Assembly (NCBI RefSeq): GCF_000214215.1
Contig: NC_015559.1
Coordinates: forward strand, 1,488,001 to 1,552,000
Reading direction: 5' to 3'
Source: Marinomonas posidonica IVIA-Po-181
GTDB taxonomy: Bacteria > Pseudomonadota > Gammaproteobacteria > Pseudomonadales > Marinomonadaceae
Length of the DNA: 64,000 nucleotides
Made by a program: the position numbers and the translations under genes. The first letter of the stretch is position 1. Every line of letters begins with the position of its first letter. The notes under the pieces are model-generated. The model made no database searches, was not told the DNA's origin, and saw only the letters and a list, made by a program, of their open reading frames with translations. Of this stretch, positions 8,051 through 16,703 are shown in pieces.

Positions 8051-8810
8051 AAATATAGCCTCGGATTAAATCGGTTAGCTCTGCAAAGCGTGGGGAGTTG
8101 ATGGTTTTAGAGGAGCGCGGGCGGGGCAAGTCCACTTCAATCAGATCCAAAACCGTGCCAGGACGTTTGCTCATTACTAGGATTCGGTCTGATAAGAGCA
8201 CTGCTTCACTGATGGAGTGAGTAATAAAGAGCACGGTTTTGGGGTGCTCACGCCATATTTTTAGTAAGTCAAAGCCGATTTGCTCACGGGTTAAGGCGTC
8301 CAGAGCGGAAAAGGGCTCATCCATTAGTAAAATGTCAGGGTTTAATAATAGGGCTCGAATAATCCCCACTCTTTGCTGCATGCCGCCAGACAGTTCGTCG
8401 GGCATTTTGTCCGCGAATTGCGTTAGTCCGGCCATTTCGAGTAACTCGTTGGCGCGTTTTTCATCGGCTGCTGAGTAACGGCCATACTTGTGTTTTAAAG
8501 GAAACAAAACATTTTTACGAACGTTTAGCCAAGGTAAAAGGTTGGCTTTTTGGAAGACGATGCCGACATCGTCTCGTGGTTCAGTGACTGGTCGGTTAAA
8601 AACCGAGACGTCTCCCTGAGAAGGGATTAATAACCCAGATACCATGCGTAATAAGGTTGATTTGCCACAACCGGATGGGCCAACCACCGCCACGAATTCG
8701 TGACGGTGGATATCGAGATCAATGTTTTGTACGACCAGTGGTGCTTCGGGGTCATATTGATGGCCGACGTCTTTCAATTTCACGTAGGCCGATTGGTTGG
8801 GTTGATCCAT
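8028..8810 (-). CDS. ABC transporter ATP-binding protein, SsuB/TauB type
   Basis: A 260-residue ATPase. It shows Walker A (GPSGCGKST), a Q-loop (IVFQKANLLPWL), the ABC signature (LSGGMQQRV), Walker B (ILLMDEPFSALD) and the switch His (LFITHSISEA). It powers import by the permease and binding protein encoded on either side. The gene follows the binding-protein gene after 29 bases and overlaps the permease gene by 23 bases, forming a compact transport operon. Its closest families are those for nitrate/sulfonate/taurine and thiamine precursors; context suggests a purine-related substrate. Confidence 0.9.
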   Translation of the reverse strand: MDQPNQSAYVKLKDVGHQYDPEAPLVVQNIDLDIHRHEFVAVVGPSGCGKSTLLRMVSGLLIPSQGDVSVFNRPVTEPRDDVGIVFQKANLLPWLNVRKNVLFPLKHKYGRYSAADEKRANELLEMAGLTQFADKMPDELSGGMQQRVGIIRALLLNPDILLMDEPFSALDALTREQIGFDLLKIWREHPKTVLFITHSISEAVLLSDRILVMSKRPGTVLDLIEVDLPRPRSSKTINSPRFAELTDLIRGYIYEPDVPA

Positions 8811-8839
8811 GAAAATGTCCTTGTTTCTGATACAGCAGA

Positions 8840-9820
8840 TTATTGAATGAAGTGACGGTTAACCGCTGTTTCAGGATCAAGGGCATCTTTGCTTAGGCCA
8901 TTGGCTTCGGCTGCATAGTCCCACGTTTGTTGAATTCGTTGAGTGGTGAAGTGGCCAAAGCCGTCCTTATCGGTGACATCATTAAACACCAGACCTGTGA
9001 TGCTTTTGATTTGTGCTGACGCGATACTAGCATCCACTTCTGGCACCATTTTGTGTAAGTCTTCACCGGCTTTGTCTGGGTAGTCATAGGTGAATTTAAC
9101 GGCTTTGGAAAAGGCACTGATAAAACGTTTAGCCACCTCTGGACGTTCTTCCAAGAAACGTTCAGATGCTAATAGGGAAGAGCTGTAAAGTGATAATCCG
9201 GAGTCAGACCAAGGCATTTCAACAATTTCTTTGCCAGCCTCTTTTGCTTGTGCCGTAAATAGCGCTGTGTTGGTGACCCAGGCAATAATGGCATCCGTGT
9301 TACCTGTAATCATCATTGGCGCTAATGCACCTGGATCTGATTTCACGAGTTTGATGTCAGGCTCAGTAAGATTGTTTTCTTTCAGCACCAAGGGTAAGAA
9401 AGCATTAGACGAGGTAAAAGGAGACGTGGCGACTTTTTTACCTTTTAAGTCTTTAATAGAGCGGATGCCGCTGCTTTTCAGTGTGAAGAAAGCATGAGGG
9501 GCTTGAGTAAAATAGGGCATAACAGCGACAACAGGCACATTATCTTGTGCTTTGGCTGCCATTAAGGCACTAATGTCAGAGCTGCCAATATCAGATTGAC
9601 CTGTGGCCATTTTGGTTAACGCGTCGGTAGAGCCACGACCGCTGGCAATGTTCACGTCCAAACCTTCCTCAGCAAAGAAGCCCTGTTGAATGCCAACGTA
9701 TACTGGTGCTTTGTCGCCTCCTGGTAGCCAGTCGAGTTGAAAGGTCACTTTGTCGGCGGCCATGACAGAAGAACTGGCAATCAGGCTGGCTAATAAAGAA
9801 ACTCGTAATGCTTTTTTCAT
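8840..9820 (-). CDS. ABC transporter periplasmic substrate-binding protein (NMT1/SsuA-like)
   Basis: A 326-residue secreted protein with a clear signal peptide (MKKALRVSLLASLIASSSVMAA, cleavage near residue 21). The mature protein starts KVTFQLDWLPGGDKAPVYVG, the hallmark of the NMT1/THI5-like and SsuA-like binding proteins, with later GRGSTDALTKMATGQSDIG and KVATSPFTSSNAF segments. It captures the substrate in the periplasm and gives it to the downstream permease/ATPase. It is the first gene of the minus-strand operon and diverges from xdhA over a 369-base AT-rich interval. The family includes pyrimidine-precursor and nitrate-type ligands; a purine or hydroxy-purine is inferred from neighbours only. 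Confidence 0.88.
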   Translation of the reverse strand: MKKALRVSLLASLIASSSVMAADKVTFQLDWLPGGDKAPVYVGIQQGFFAEEGLDVNIASGRGSTDALTKMATGQSDIGSSDISALMAAKAQDNVPVVAVMPYFTQAPHAFFTLKSSGIRSIKDLKGKKVATSPFTSSNAFLPLVLKENNLTEPDIKLVKSDPGALAPMMITGNTDAIIAWVTNTALFTAQAKEAGKEIVEMPWSDSGLSLYSSSLLASERFLEERPEVAKRFISAFSKAVKFTYDYPDKAGEDLHKMVPEVDASIASAQIKSITGLVFNDVTDKDGFGHFTTQRIQQTWDYAAEANGLSKDALDPETAVNRHFIQ

Positions 9821-10189
9821 GGACTCTCTCCGTTGCTTCAGGGAACTTTTTATAAAGACATACAGGCTGAAACCAGACTCAAAGTTTCATGATTGTATTG
9901 TTTGCAACAAATGTTCCAGTTTGCTTTTCTATGTCGTATGTTCTTTCTAGTTGGTTGAAATTTAAGTTAAAAAATTATTTTAAATGCAATTTAGAATGTT
10001 CTTTTCTGAATTAGATTGAGTGATTTTAATGTCTTGATGACATAAAAAGGTGCAGAACGTTTCATTTTAGATAAGTGACCTTTAGCCGGATTTACATTGT
10101 GAAAATGGCCTAAATGGTTTTTAATTAAAGTTTGTACGATTGGTCAGGTTTTTGCATGATTCGTCGCAAAGACAGACGAGGAGAGAGCT
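9821..10189. promoter_or_regulatory. divergent control region between the transport operon and xdhABC
   Basis: No gene is visible in this 369-base AT-rich stretch. Two divergent operons start from its ends, so it must carry both promoters and probably the operator for a shared regulator. The words GAATGTTC (9991-9998) and TGTTCCAG (9911-9918) and the tract TTAAAAAATTATTTTAA recur or are symmetric, but no site can be assigned. No regulator gene for the locus lies next to it. Confidence 0.5.
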
Positions 10190-11683
10190 TTGAAATTCAT
10201 ACTGAACGACAAGATAGTCGAGGAAACATCCCTCCCCAGTGATTTTACCGCTTTACGCTATTTACGAGAAAAGCGTGGTTTAACGGGGACGAAAGAAGGG
10301 TGTGCATCGGGTGATTGTGGTGCGTGTACGCTCCTAGTTGGTGCGCTAGAAGAGGGCGAGCTGACTTATACGACCTTGAATGCTTGTATTACCCCTTTAC
10401 AGTCCTTGGCAGGTAAGCATCTGGTGTCGGTCGAGCATTTAGCCTCTCTGGATGAAGGTTTACATCCAGCGCAGCAAGCCATGGTGGATGCCCATGGCTC
10501 TCAGTGTGGCTTTTGTACACCGGGTTTTGTTCTATCATTAGCAAGCTTATATGAAAATGCCGCGAATACTGGTGCTGAAGTGGATCGCGAATCTGTCTGT
10601 GATGCCATTTCAGGCAACCTATGCCGATGTACGGGTTACCGACCAATCATTGAGGCCGGATTGGCCATGGCTGATCGCACAAGCCATCTATTAAGCCAAA
10701 AGACTTGGATTAAGTCTCAGCTGGCTGAAATAGAAAACTCAATGGCAGGCGCGCAGTACGTGCGCCCAGAAACACTGGCTCAACTTCATCAGGCAAAACA
10801 GCGTCATCCGGATGCGGAGTTTATTGCCGGAGGAACGGATCTGATGTTGGAAAACACTCAGCGTTATCGAGATTTTGATGTGTTGATTGATCTCACCCGT
10901 GTTGCAGAAATGAAACAGATCATTGAGCAAGAAGGAGACTTAGTCATCGGGGCTGGGGTAACGTACAGCGAGCTAGAAGACTACAGTCAAACGGCGTATC
11001 CACATCTGTATCAATTGTTAAGTCGCATTGCGTCGCGTCAAATTCGTAACCGAGGCACGCTTGGTGGTAATGTGGCAAACGGCTCCCCGATTGCGGACAT
11101 GCCGCCCATTCTGTTGGCGTTTGATGCCGACATTCGTCTCGATAAAATCGATGGTTCCAGTCGTGAGATCAATATTCAAGATTTTTACCTAGGCTATAAG
11201 CAAACGGCTTTAGCGGCAGACGAATGCATCGTCTCTTTCCGTATCCGTTTAGCGAAGCTGGCGTCTTTTCATCGCTTTTATAAAGTCTCAAAACGCATGG
11301 AAGATGACATTTCCAGCGTTTTACTGGCGTCGCGATTTGATGTTAAAGACGGTCAGATTGGGGCCGTGCGTCTTGCCTTTGGTGGGATGGCAGCGACACC
11401 GATTCGAGCGTTAGCAACAGAAGCATGTCTAACGCAAATGGCCATCTCAGATGAACAGGCATTAGAAGTGGCGCTGCAGACTTTACGAGGTGAACTAACC
11501 CCGATGAGTGATATGCGAGCCAGCGCTAAATATCGCATTGATATGGCGTGCAACTTGATTCGCAAAGCTTGGCTGGAATTGAATGGTATGACGGTGCCCA
11601 CTTTCTCTGGTCACCCTGTCCCTTCGGCTTGGCTGGAACTTGGTCAAGATGTCGGCAAACAGGAGGCATCAAATCATGCGTAA
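10190..11683 (+). CDS. xdhA: xanthine dehydrogenase small subunit (2Fe-2S and FAD domains)
   Basis: A 497-residue subunit with both iron-sulfur clusters. The plant-type [2Fe-2S] ligands are C38, C43, C46 (EGCASGDCGAC) and C66. The second helical cluster has C106, C109 (CGFCTPG) and C145, C147 (NLCRCTGYRP). The FAD-binding domain follows from about residue 175 with FIAGGTDLM and IRNRGTLGGNVANGSPIADMPP. It passes electrons from the molybdenum site on XdhB to NAD. The start is a TTG with a strong ribosome-binding site (GAGGAG at 10178-10183), giving the usual MKFILND N-terminus. It overlaps xdhB by eight bases. The partner operon on the other strand imports and deaminates probable precursors. 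Confidence 0.95.
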   Translation: MKFILNDKIVEETSLPSDFTALRYLREKRGLTGTKEGCASGDCGACTLLVGALEEGELTYTTLNACITPLQSLAGKHLVSVEHLASLDEGLHPAQQAMVDAHGSQCGFCTPGFVLSLASLYENAANTGAEVDRESVCDAISGNLCRCTGYRPIIEAGLAMADRTSHLLSQKTWIKSQLAEIENSMAGAQYVRPETLAQLHQAKQRHPDAEFIAGGTDLMLENTQRYRDFDVLIDLTRVAEMKQIIEQEGDLVIGAGVTYSELEDYSQTAYPHLYQLLSRIASRQIRNRGTLGGNVANGSPIADMPPILLAFDADIRLDKIDGSSREINIQDFYLGYKQTALAADECIVSFRIRLAKLASFHRFYKVSKRMEDDISSVLLASRFDVKDGQIGAVRLAFGGMAATPIRALATEACLTQMAISDEQALEVALQTLRGELTPMSDMRASAKYRIDMACNLIRKAWLELNGMTVPTFSGHPVPSAWLELGQDVGKQEASNHA

Positions 11684-14033
11684 ATTACCGAATAATTTAG
11701 TCACATCTAATCAAGATAAAGCATTGCCAATGCATGAGTCAGCAACGAAGCATGTGACAGGCCAAGCGATTTACATTGATGACGTGCCAGAATGGCCAAA
11801 TGAATTGCATGTGGCCACAGGTAAATCCACCGAAGCCTTTGCGGACATAGTGTCGATCAATCTGGACAAGGTCATGTCGTATCCAGGTGTGGTGGATGTG
11901 ATTTTACAAGCGGATATTCCTGGCGACCCTGATGTATCCCCCGTGTTAAGTGGCGACATGTTGCTGGCAGGGGACTTTGTTCATTACATAGGTCAGCCGA
12001 TTTTTGCGGTGGCCGCGACGAGCCTTCGAGCGGCGAAACAGGCGGTGGAATTAGCGGAGATTACCTATCAAACGAATGCTGCCACCCTGCACCCAAAAGA
12101 CGCCTTGGCGCGTCAGGAATTTGTCTTGCCGACGCACACCATTCAATGTGGAGATGCTCAAGCCGCGATGGCAAAGGCGGATTATCAGCTTGAGTCTGAC
12201 TTGTATATTAAAGGCCAAGAGCACTTTTATTTAGAAGGTCAGATCAGTGTTGCCATTCCGAATGAAGATGGGGGCGTACAAGTGCTTGCTTCTTCACAGC
12301 ATCCGGCCGAGGTTCAAAAATTGGTGGCGCGGGTGTTGGATTTACCGGTGGCGCAAGTGCTGGTAGAAACACGCCGTATGGGCGGAGGATTTGGTGGTAA
12401 AGAGTCTCAAGCGGCTACCCTAGGTTGTATGGCGGCCGTATTGGCGGTGCGCAATCATTGTCCTGTGAAGTACCGTATGCCACGTCAGGATGACATGGTG
12501 CAAACCGGTAAGCGTCATGACTTTTGGAACTCTTATCAAGTGGGTTTTACCCAGCAAGGTGAAATCGTCGCGGCGCAATACGACATGGTCGGCAAGTGCG
12601 GTTGTACAGCCGATTTGTCAGACGGTGTGGTTGACCGAGCTATGTTTCATGCCGACAACGCTTATTTCTTAGCGAATGCCCGTATCAGTGGTTATCGAGG
12701 CAAAACCCATACGGTTTCTAATACCGCATTCCGTGGTTTTGGTGGTCCGAAAGGGGTTTTGTTAGCGGAAAATATTATTGAAGAAATTGCCTGTAAAGTG
12801 GGCAAAGATGCGCTCGATATACGTAAGTTAAATTGCTATCAAGAAGGTAAAGACACCACACCTTATGGTCAGAAGATCGAGGAAGATGTATTGCTTGCTC
12901 TGATTGAGCAGTTAGAAAATACCTCGGACTATCGTGCTCGTCGTGAAGCGATTAACGACTTTAACCAACACAGCCCATTTTTGAAAAAGGGCTTGGCGTT
13001 AACGCCGGTGAAATTTGGTATCTCCTTTACGTCTAAGCATTTAAACCAAGGTGGCGCTTTGGTGCATGTGTATACCGATGGCAGTGTGCACGTGAGTCAT
13101 GGTGGTACGGAAATGGGCCAAGGCTTGTACACCAAGGTGGCGCAAATTGTTGCTAAGGCTTTTGGTATCGATTACCAAAGGGTGAATGTGGGTTCGACAC
13201 GAACTGACAAGGTGCCGAATGCTTCGCCAACGGCGGCGTCTGCGGGTACGGATTTGAATGGTATGGCAGCGCTCGATGCAGCGAATACCATCAAAGAGCG
13301 ATTGCGTGAATTTGCGGTAGAGCATTTTGCCATTGTCGCGGAAGCGTTCGCTATTGAGGACGATGTGGTGACTTTGGGGTCTGACAGCATGGGCTTCCCA
13401 GAATTCATTAAATTGGCGTATATGAATCGCGTTTCGTTGTCATCGACTGGCTTCTATAAGACCCCCAAAATTGGTTATGACAGAAAAGCCGCGAAAGGTC
13501 GCCCTTTCTTGTATTTTGCCAACGGCGCATCTGTATCAGAAGTGATTGTGGATACTCTAACCGGTGAATATAAAGTGACACAGGTCGATATTTTACAAGA
13601 TGTGGGCGATTCCATTAATTCGCACATTGATATTGGCCAGATTGAAGGGGCCTTTGTGCAGGGCATGGGGTGGTTGACGTCAGAAGAATTGAGCTGGGAC
13701 GACAAAGGGCGTATTACCACCAACAGTCCGGCTAATTATAAGATTCCAACCTCAGCCGATGTACCAGAAAAGCTCACAGTGAAGCTGTTTGATCGTGCTA
13801 ACGGTGAAGAGACGGTATATCGCTCCAAAGCGGTGGGTGAGCCGCCATTGATGTTAGGGATTTCGGTTTGGTGTGCGTTAAAAGACGCTTGTGCGTCTGT
13901 CTGTGATCATGAATTATCACCGCCGCTAGCAGCCCCGGCGACACCCGAAGCGGTTTATTATGCAATTCAAGCGGCTCAGGCATTTAAAGCGCAGAGCCTT
14001 GTTGGGAAAGAGGTTCAGGAGGCTAGCGTATGA
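11676..14033 (+). CDS. xdhB: xanthine dehydrogenase large subunit (molybdopterin-binding)
   Basis: About 785 residues from the ATG at 11676, which follows an AGGAGG ribosome-binding site at 11661-11666. Motifs of the molybdenum hydroxylase family are present: RRMGGGFGGKES, FRGFGGPKG, HGGTEMGQGLYTK, and near the C-terminus SKAVGEPPLMLG carrying the catalytic Glu. The enzyme oxidises hypoxanthine to xanthine and xanthine to urate in the cytoplasm. It overlaps xdhA by eight bases and xdhC by four, so translation of the three is coupled. A longer frame from 11640 exists but lacks a better start. Confidence 0.95.
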   Translation: MRKLPNNLVTSNQDKALPMHESATKHVTGQAIYIDDVPEWPNELHVATGKSTEAFADIVSINLDKVMSYPGVVDVILQADIPGDPDVSPVLSGDMLLAGDFVHYIGQPIFAVAATSLRAAKQAVELAEITYQTNAATLHPKDALARQEFVLPTHTIQCGDAQAAMAKADYQLESDLYIKGQEHFYLEGQISVAIPNEDGGVQVLASSQHPAEVQKLVARVLDLPVAQVLVETRRMGGGFGGKESQAATLGCMAAVLAVRNHCPVKYRMPRQDDMVQTGKRHDFWNSYQVGFTQQGEIVAAQYDMVGKCGCTADLSDGVVDRAMFHADNAYFLANARISGYRGKTHTVSNTAFRGFGGPKGVLLAENIIEEIACKVGKDALDIRKLNCYQEGKDTTPYGQKIEEDVLLALIEQLENTSDYRARREAINDFNQHSPFLKKGLALTPVKFGISFTSKHLNQGGALVHVYTDGSVHVSHGGTEMGQGLYTKVAQIVAKAFGIDYQRVNVGSTRTDKVPNASPTAASAGTDLNGMAALDAANTIKERLREFAVEHFAIVAEAFAIEDDVVTLGSDSMGFPEFIKLAYMNRVSLSSTGFYKTPKIGYDRKAAKGRPFLYFANGASVSEVIVDTLTGEYKVTQVDILQDVGDSINSHIDIGQIEGAFVQGMGWLTSEELSWDDKGRITTNSPANYKIPTSADVPEKLTVKLFDRANGEETVYRSKAVGEPPLMLGISVWCALKDACASVCDHELSPPLAAPATPEAVYYAIQAAQAFKAQSLVGKEVQEASV

Positions 14034-14896
14034 TGTCTTCTCTTAATTGGGTACAAGCCTTGGCTGAGGTGGAAAAATCCGGCCAGGCTTGGGTGATGGC
14101 GACGGTGATTGGCACCAAAGGCTCGTCGCCCCGTGAATCGGCCAGCAAGATGGTGATTACCTCTGAACACAGTTTTGACACCATAGGGGGGGGGCAGTTG
14201 GAATACGCTGTCTGCCAAAAAGCCCGTGCCATATTGGAAGCGGGCGACGGCCCTTCCCATGTGTTGGAAAACTTTCCGTTGGCGGCAAAGACCAATCAAT
14301 GTTGCGGTGGGGCGGTTAGCGTCTTATTGGAATACTTTCCTGAGCCTGCTGCGAAAATTACCATTTTTGGGATGGGGCATGTGGCCACGACCTTGGTCAA
14401 TGTGCTGGGCGAAATGCCAGCTAAGATTAGTTGGGTGGACAGTCGTGATAATCTGGCGCAAGACAAGCAAATGATTGGCACGCCAAGCAATGTGACGCCA
14501 TTCTTGTACCAGTCTATGTTGGAGCATATTGACCGTATGTCCGCCAATGAAATCGCCTTGGTAATGACCCACGACCATGCCTTGGATTATCAATTGGTCG
14601 AAGCCTTGCTGGATCGAAAAGATTGCCGTTTTATTGGCTTGATTGGTTCGCAAACGAAAGCCATGCGCTTTAAAAAGCGTTTGGCCAGTGCGTCATTCAG
14701 TAAAGCTGAAATTGACTCGGTGCACAGCCCAGTCGGCATCCCAGAAGTAGCAGGCAAAAAGCCATTCGAAATTGCCATTTCTATTGCGGGACAAATTATT
14801 CAGTTAACGCAATCCATTACTGATCAGCCTAAAAAAGTCACAGGTTTAACATGGAAGGAGATTAATGGGGCTTTGGTTGATGCTAAGGGGGCTTGA
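14030..14896 (+). CDS. xdhC: xanthine dehydrogenase accessory/maturation protein XdhC
   Basis: A 288-residue protein of the XdhC/CoxF family. The N-terminal XdhC motif includes ATVIGTKGSSPRESASKM and IGGGQLEYAV; a Rossmann-like domain starts at about residue 105 with KITIFGMGHVATTLV. A CCGG motif (NQCCGGA, about residue 88) is also typical. XdhC binds molybdenum cofactor, helps its sulfuration, and inserts it into XdhB. It is the third gene of the operon; ATG 14030 overlaps the xdhB stop, and a second ATG at 14033 would work equally well. No urate oxidase or allantoinase gene follows, so later steps of urate breakdown are encoded elsewhere or absent. Confidence 0.92.
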   Translation: MMSSLNWVQALAEVEKSGQAWVMATVIGTKGSSPRESASKMVITSEHSFDTIGGGQLEYAVCQKARAILEAGDGPSHVLENFPLAAKTNQCCGGAVSVLLEYFPEPAAKITIFGMGHVATTLVNVLGEMPAKISWVDSRDNLAQDKQMIGTPSNVTPFLYQSMLEHIDRMSANEIALVMTHDHALDYQLVEALLDRKDCRFIGLIGSQTKAMRFKKRLASASFSKAEIDSVHSPVGIPEVAGKKPFEIAISIAGQIIQLTQSITDQPKKVTGLTWKEINGALVDAKGA

Positions 14897-15051
14897 TTCT
14901 TTAGCCGATTAATCGCTATTTGTTGATCGTGACTATCAAGCCGTTTGGTAAAGCAAAATCAAAAAGGGGCTCTGACTGGATTACGTCCCATACATTCACT
15001 ACTGTTTAAGGCGAGTAGGAAGTAAACAGATTTGACCGAAGGAGCCAAAAT

Positions 15052-15420
15052 ATGACCTATGATGACTTCAATCACTACTGTGGCTCCTTACCTGCAACGA
15101 CTCATGTGGTGCAATGGGGGAATTCCCAAGTTTGGAAAGTTGGTGGGAAAGTGTTCGCTATTGGAGGTTGGAATGATAAGAAGCTTCCAGCTTTTACCTT
15201 TAAAACCTCACCACTTAATTATGATTTTTTAAGCCATAAGCAAGGCTATAGGCCCGCTCCGTATCTTGCGTCTCGCGGTATGAAATGGATACAGCAGTTT
15301 GAGGGCTCGGCGGAACTTGATGAAGAGCTTTTGTATTACCTTGCCGAATCTTATCGAATTGTGTCTTTGGGCTTAACGAAGAAAAAGCAAAAAGAGCTTG
15401 GTTTAAATCAAGAAGGTTAA
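15052..15420 (+). CDS. MmcQ/YjbR family DNA-binding-fold protein
   Basis: A 122-residue protein with the YjbR (cytidyl-like double-wing) fold. Visible family marks are the N-terminal YDDFNHYCGSLPATT, the central KVGGKVFAIGG and KTSPLNYDFLSHKQGYRPAPYL, and a C-terminal helix with SYRIVSLGLTKKKQKEL. A good ribosome-binding site (AAGGAG) lies before the ATG. The physiological role of the family is not established. It is a single-gene unit that ends at a strong bidirectional terminator shared with the convergent mechanosensitive channel gene. Confidence 0.82.
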   Translation: MTYDDFNHYCGSLPATTHVVQWGNSQVWKVGGKVFAIGGWNDKKLPAFTFKTSPLNYDFLSHKQGYRPAPYLASRGMKWIQQFEGSAELDEELLYYLAESYRIVSLGLTKKKQKELGLNQEG

Positions 15421-15455
15421 GAGAACATCTGTCGATGCTTGGTGTTTTTTATGCA

Positions 15456-15486
15456 AATAAAGGGCAGGATAACCCCGCCCTTTATT
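15456..15486. terminator. bidirectional terminator between yjbR-like gene and mscS
   Basis: A ten-base inverted repeat, AATAAAGGGC and GCCCTTTATT, encloses an 11-base loop. It lies between two convergent stop codons and has A and T tracts on both sides. Confidence 0.8.
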
Positions 15487-15497
15487 GTCTTGGTGAC

Positions 15498-16334
15498 TTA
15501 TGATTGGGCGTTTTCGTTCACTACGATTACTTTTCGATGTGGGAAAGGGATTTCGATATTGTTGTCATCCAGTGCTTTTTTGATTTGTTCGGGTACGGAA
15601 TAAAGGATGTTGAAATAATGTTCGCCTTGGCAGAATGGTCGCACTAAGAAGTCGACGGAACTGTCGTTTAGTGTTTCCACTTCAATAAAGGGAGCTGGGT
15701 CTTTTAAAACGTGTGGGTGGTTCACTAGTACATTTTCAATCACTTTACGTGCTGCATCCGTATTTTCTGCGTAAGCCACTCCAAAATGCATGTCTACGCC
15801 ACGAACCTGATAATGGGAGTGGTTGATGATTTGGGAGCCCCAAATTTGGCTATTCGGAATGATGATTTGCTGGTTATCGAAGGTTTGTAATATGGTGGTG
15901 AATAAGTCGATTTCCGTGACGTTACCAAAACGTCCAGCTGCATCAATGAAGTCTCCCGCTTTGTAAGGTCTGAAAATTAGCAACATCACACCCGCGGCCA
16001 GATTGGACATGGCACCTTGTAATGCTAACCCGATCGCCAAACTAGCGGCACCCAGTAAGGCAATAATAGAAGCTGTCTGTACCCCAAAGCGGTTTAATAC
16101 GGCAATTAGGACAAATGCCATCACGACATAACGGGCGAGGCTGCCTAAGAATCGGAACAGGGTGTCATCAAGTTTGTCGTGCTTTTTACTAATTTGTATA
16201 ACAAGGTTTTTGGCTTTGTTGGCTATCCATAGGCCGATTAATAAGATGGCAATGGCAAGTAAAAGGTTGGTTGCCCAAGCAATGGCGTCTGGTAAATATT
16301 GATGGATGTCGATGTCGCTGATAATGTCCTGCAT
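15498..16334 (-). CDS. mscS: small-conductance mechanosensitive channel MscS
   Basis: A 278-residue inner-membrane protein of MscS size. Three hydrophobic segments (about residues 17-38, 64-86 and 90-115) end in the pore-lining TM3 motif LLGAASLAIGLALQGAMSNLAAG. The beta domain begins RPYKAGDFI and contains IIIPNSQIWGS; a C-terminal alpha/beta region completes the cage. It opens under membrane tension to release solutes when cells meet lower osmolarity, fitting an organism that accumulates osmolytes such as glycine betaine. It is transcribed alone and converges with the YjbR gene. Confidence 0.92.
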   Translation of the reverse strand: MQDIISDIDIHQYLPDAIAWATNLLLAIAILLIGLWIANKAKNLVIQISKKHDKLDDTLFRFLGSLARYVVMAFVLIAVLNRFGVQTASIIALLGAASLAIGLALQGAMSNLAAGVMLLIFRPYKAGDFIDAAGRFGNVTEIDLFTTILQTFDNQQIIIPNSQIWGSQIINHSHYQVRGVDMHFGVAYAENTDAARKVIENVLVNHPHVLKDPAPFIEVETLNDSSVDFLVRPFCQGEHYFNILYSVPEQIKKALDDNNIEIPFPHRKVIVVNENAQS

Positions 16335-16585
16335 GATCTTTCCTCTGAGTACTGTATTACATAGTTTCGGTAGCCATAGATATTAGACGGAAGAGATCAC
16401 AGATAGTGTAATCTCTTGTTAAGGCGAATCAGAAAAGTGACTGAAGAAAGTGTCAGATGATGACATAGAAAAACATTTTCACATTGAGCCGCTTTAACAG
16501 CCTACTTAACTGGATTTTAATCGATTAGTCGGTTCACCTTACTAAAGCTTCACGGTCTAAGGCGATGTTTTTATATCAAGGTCAT

Positions 16586-16622
16586 TCTGGTCGAGTTAAA
16601 GATAAAGCTCGACCAGATTTTA
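16586..16622. terminator. hairpin downstream of the lipoprotein gene, terminator-like
   Basis: TCTGGTCGAG and CTCGACCAGA form a perfect ten-base stem with a 12-base loop. The T-rich tail (TTTTAT) lies on the plus side, while the gene that ends near it, the lipoprotein, is on the minus strand. It may therefore stop transcription only weakly for that gene. Confidence 0.5.
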
Positions 16623-16643
16623 TGAGTTGTTATCCATATGCTG

Positions 16644-16664
16644 CCCCATACATGGATGCGGGGG
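16644..16664. repeat. degenerate CATGGATG hairpin, related to the 24.35 kb array
   Basis: CCCCATACATGGATGCGGGG resembles hairpin 1 of the IS5-type MITE (CCCCTACATGGATGTAGGGG) but has lost perfect pairing. No MITE ends are seen around it. Confidence 0.4.
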
Positions 16665-16703
16665 GAAAGCATGTCCTAGCCTTTGGCCGTGTTCTTTCCA
16701 TTC

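Larger units (their letters stand above)
16335..16703. other. intergenic interval with hairpins, no gene seen
   Basis: This stretch between mscS (its upstream side) and the lipoprotein gene (its downstream side) has no credible gene. It holds the strong hairpin at 16586-16617 and a degenerate CCCC..CATGGATG..GGGG hairpin at 16644-16664, both described separately. Confidence 0.5.
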
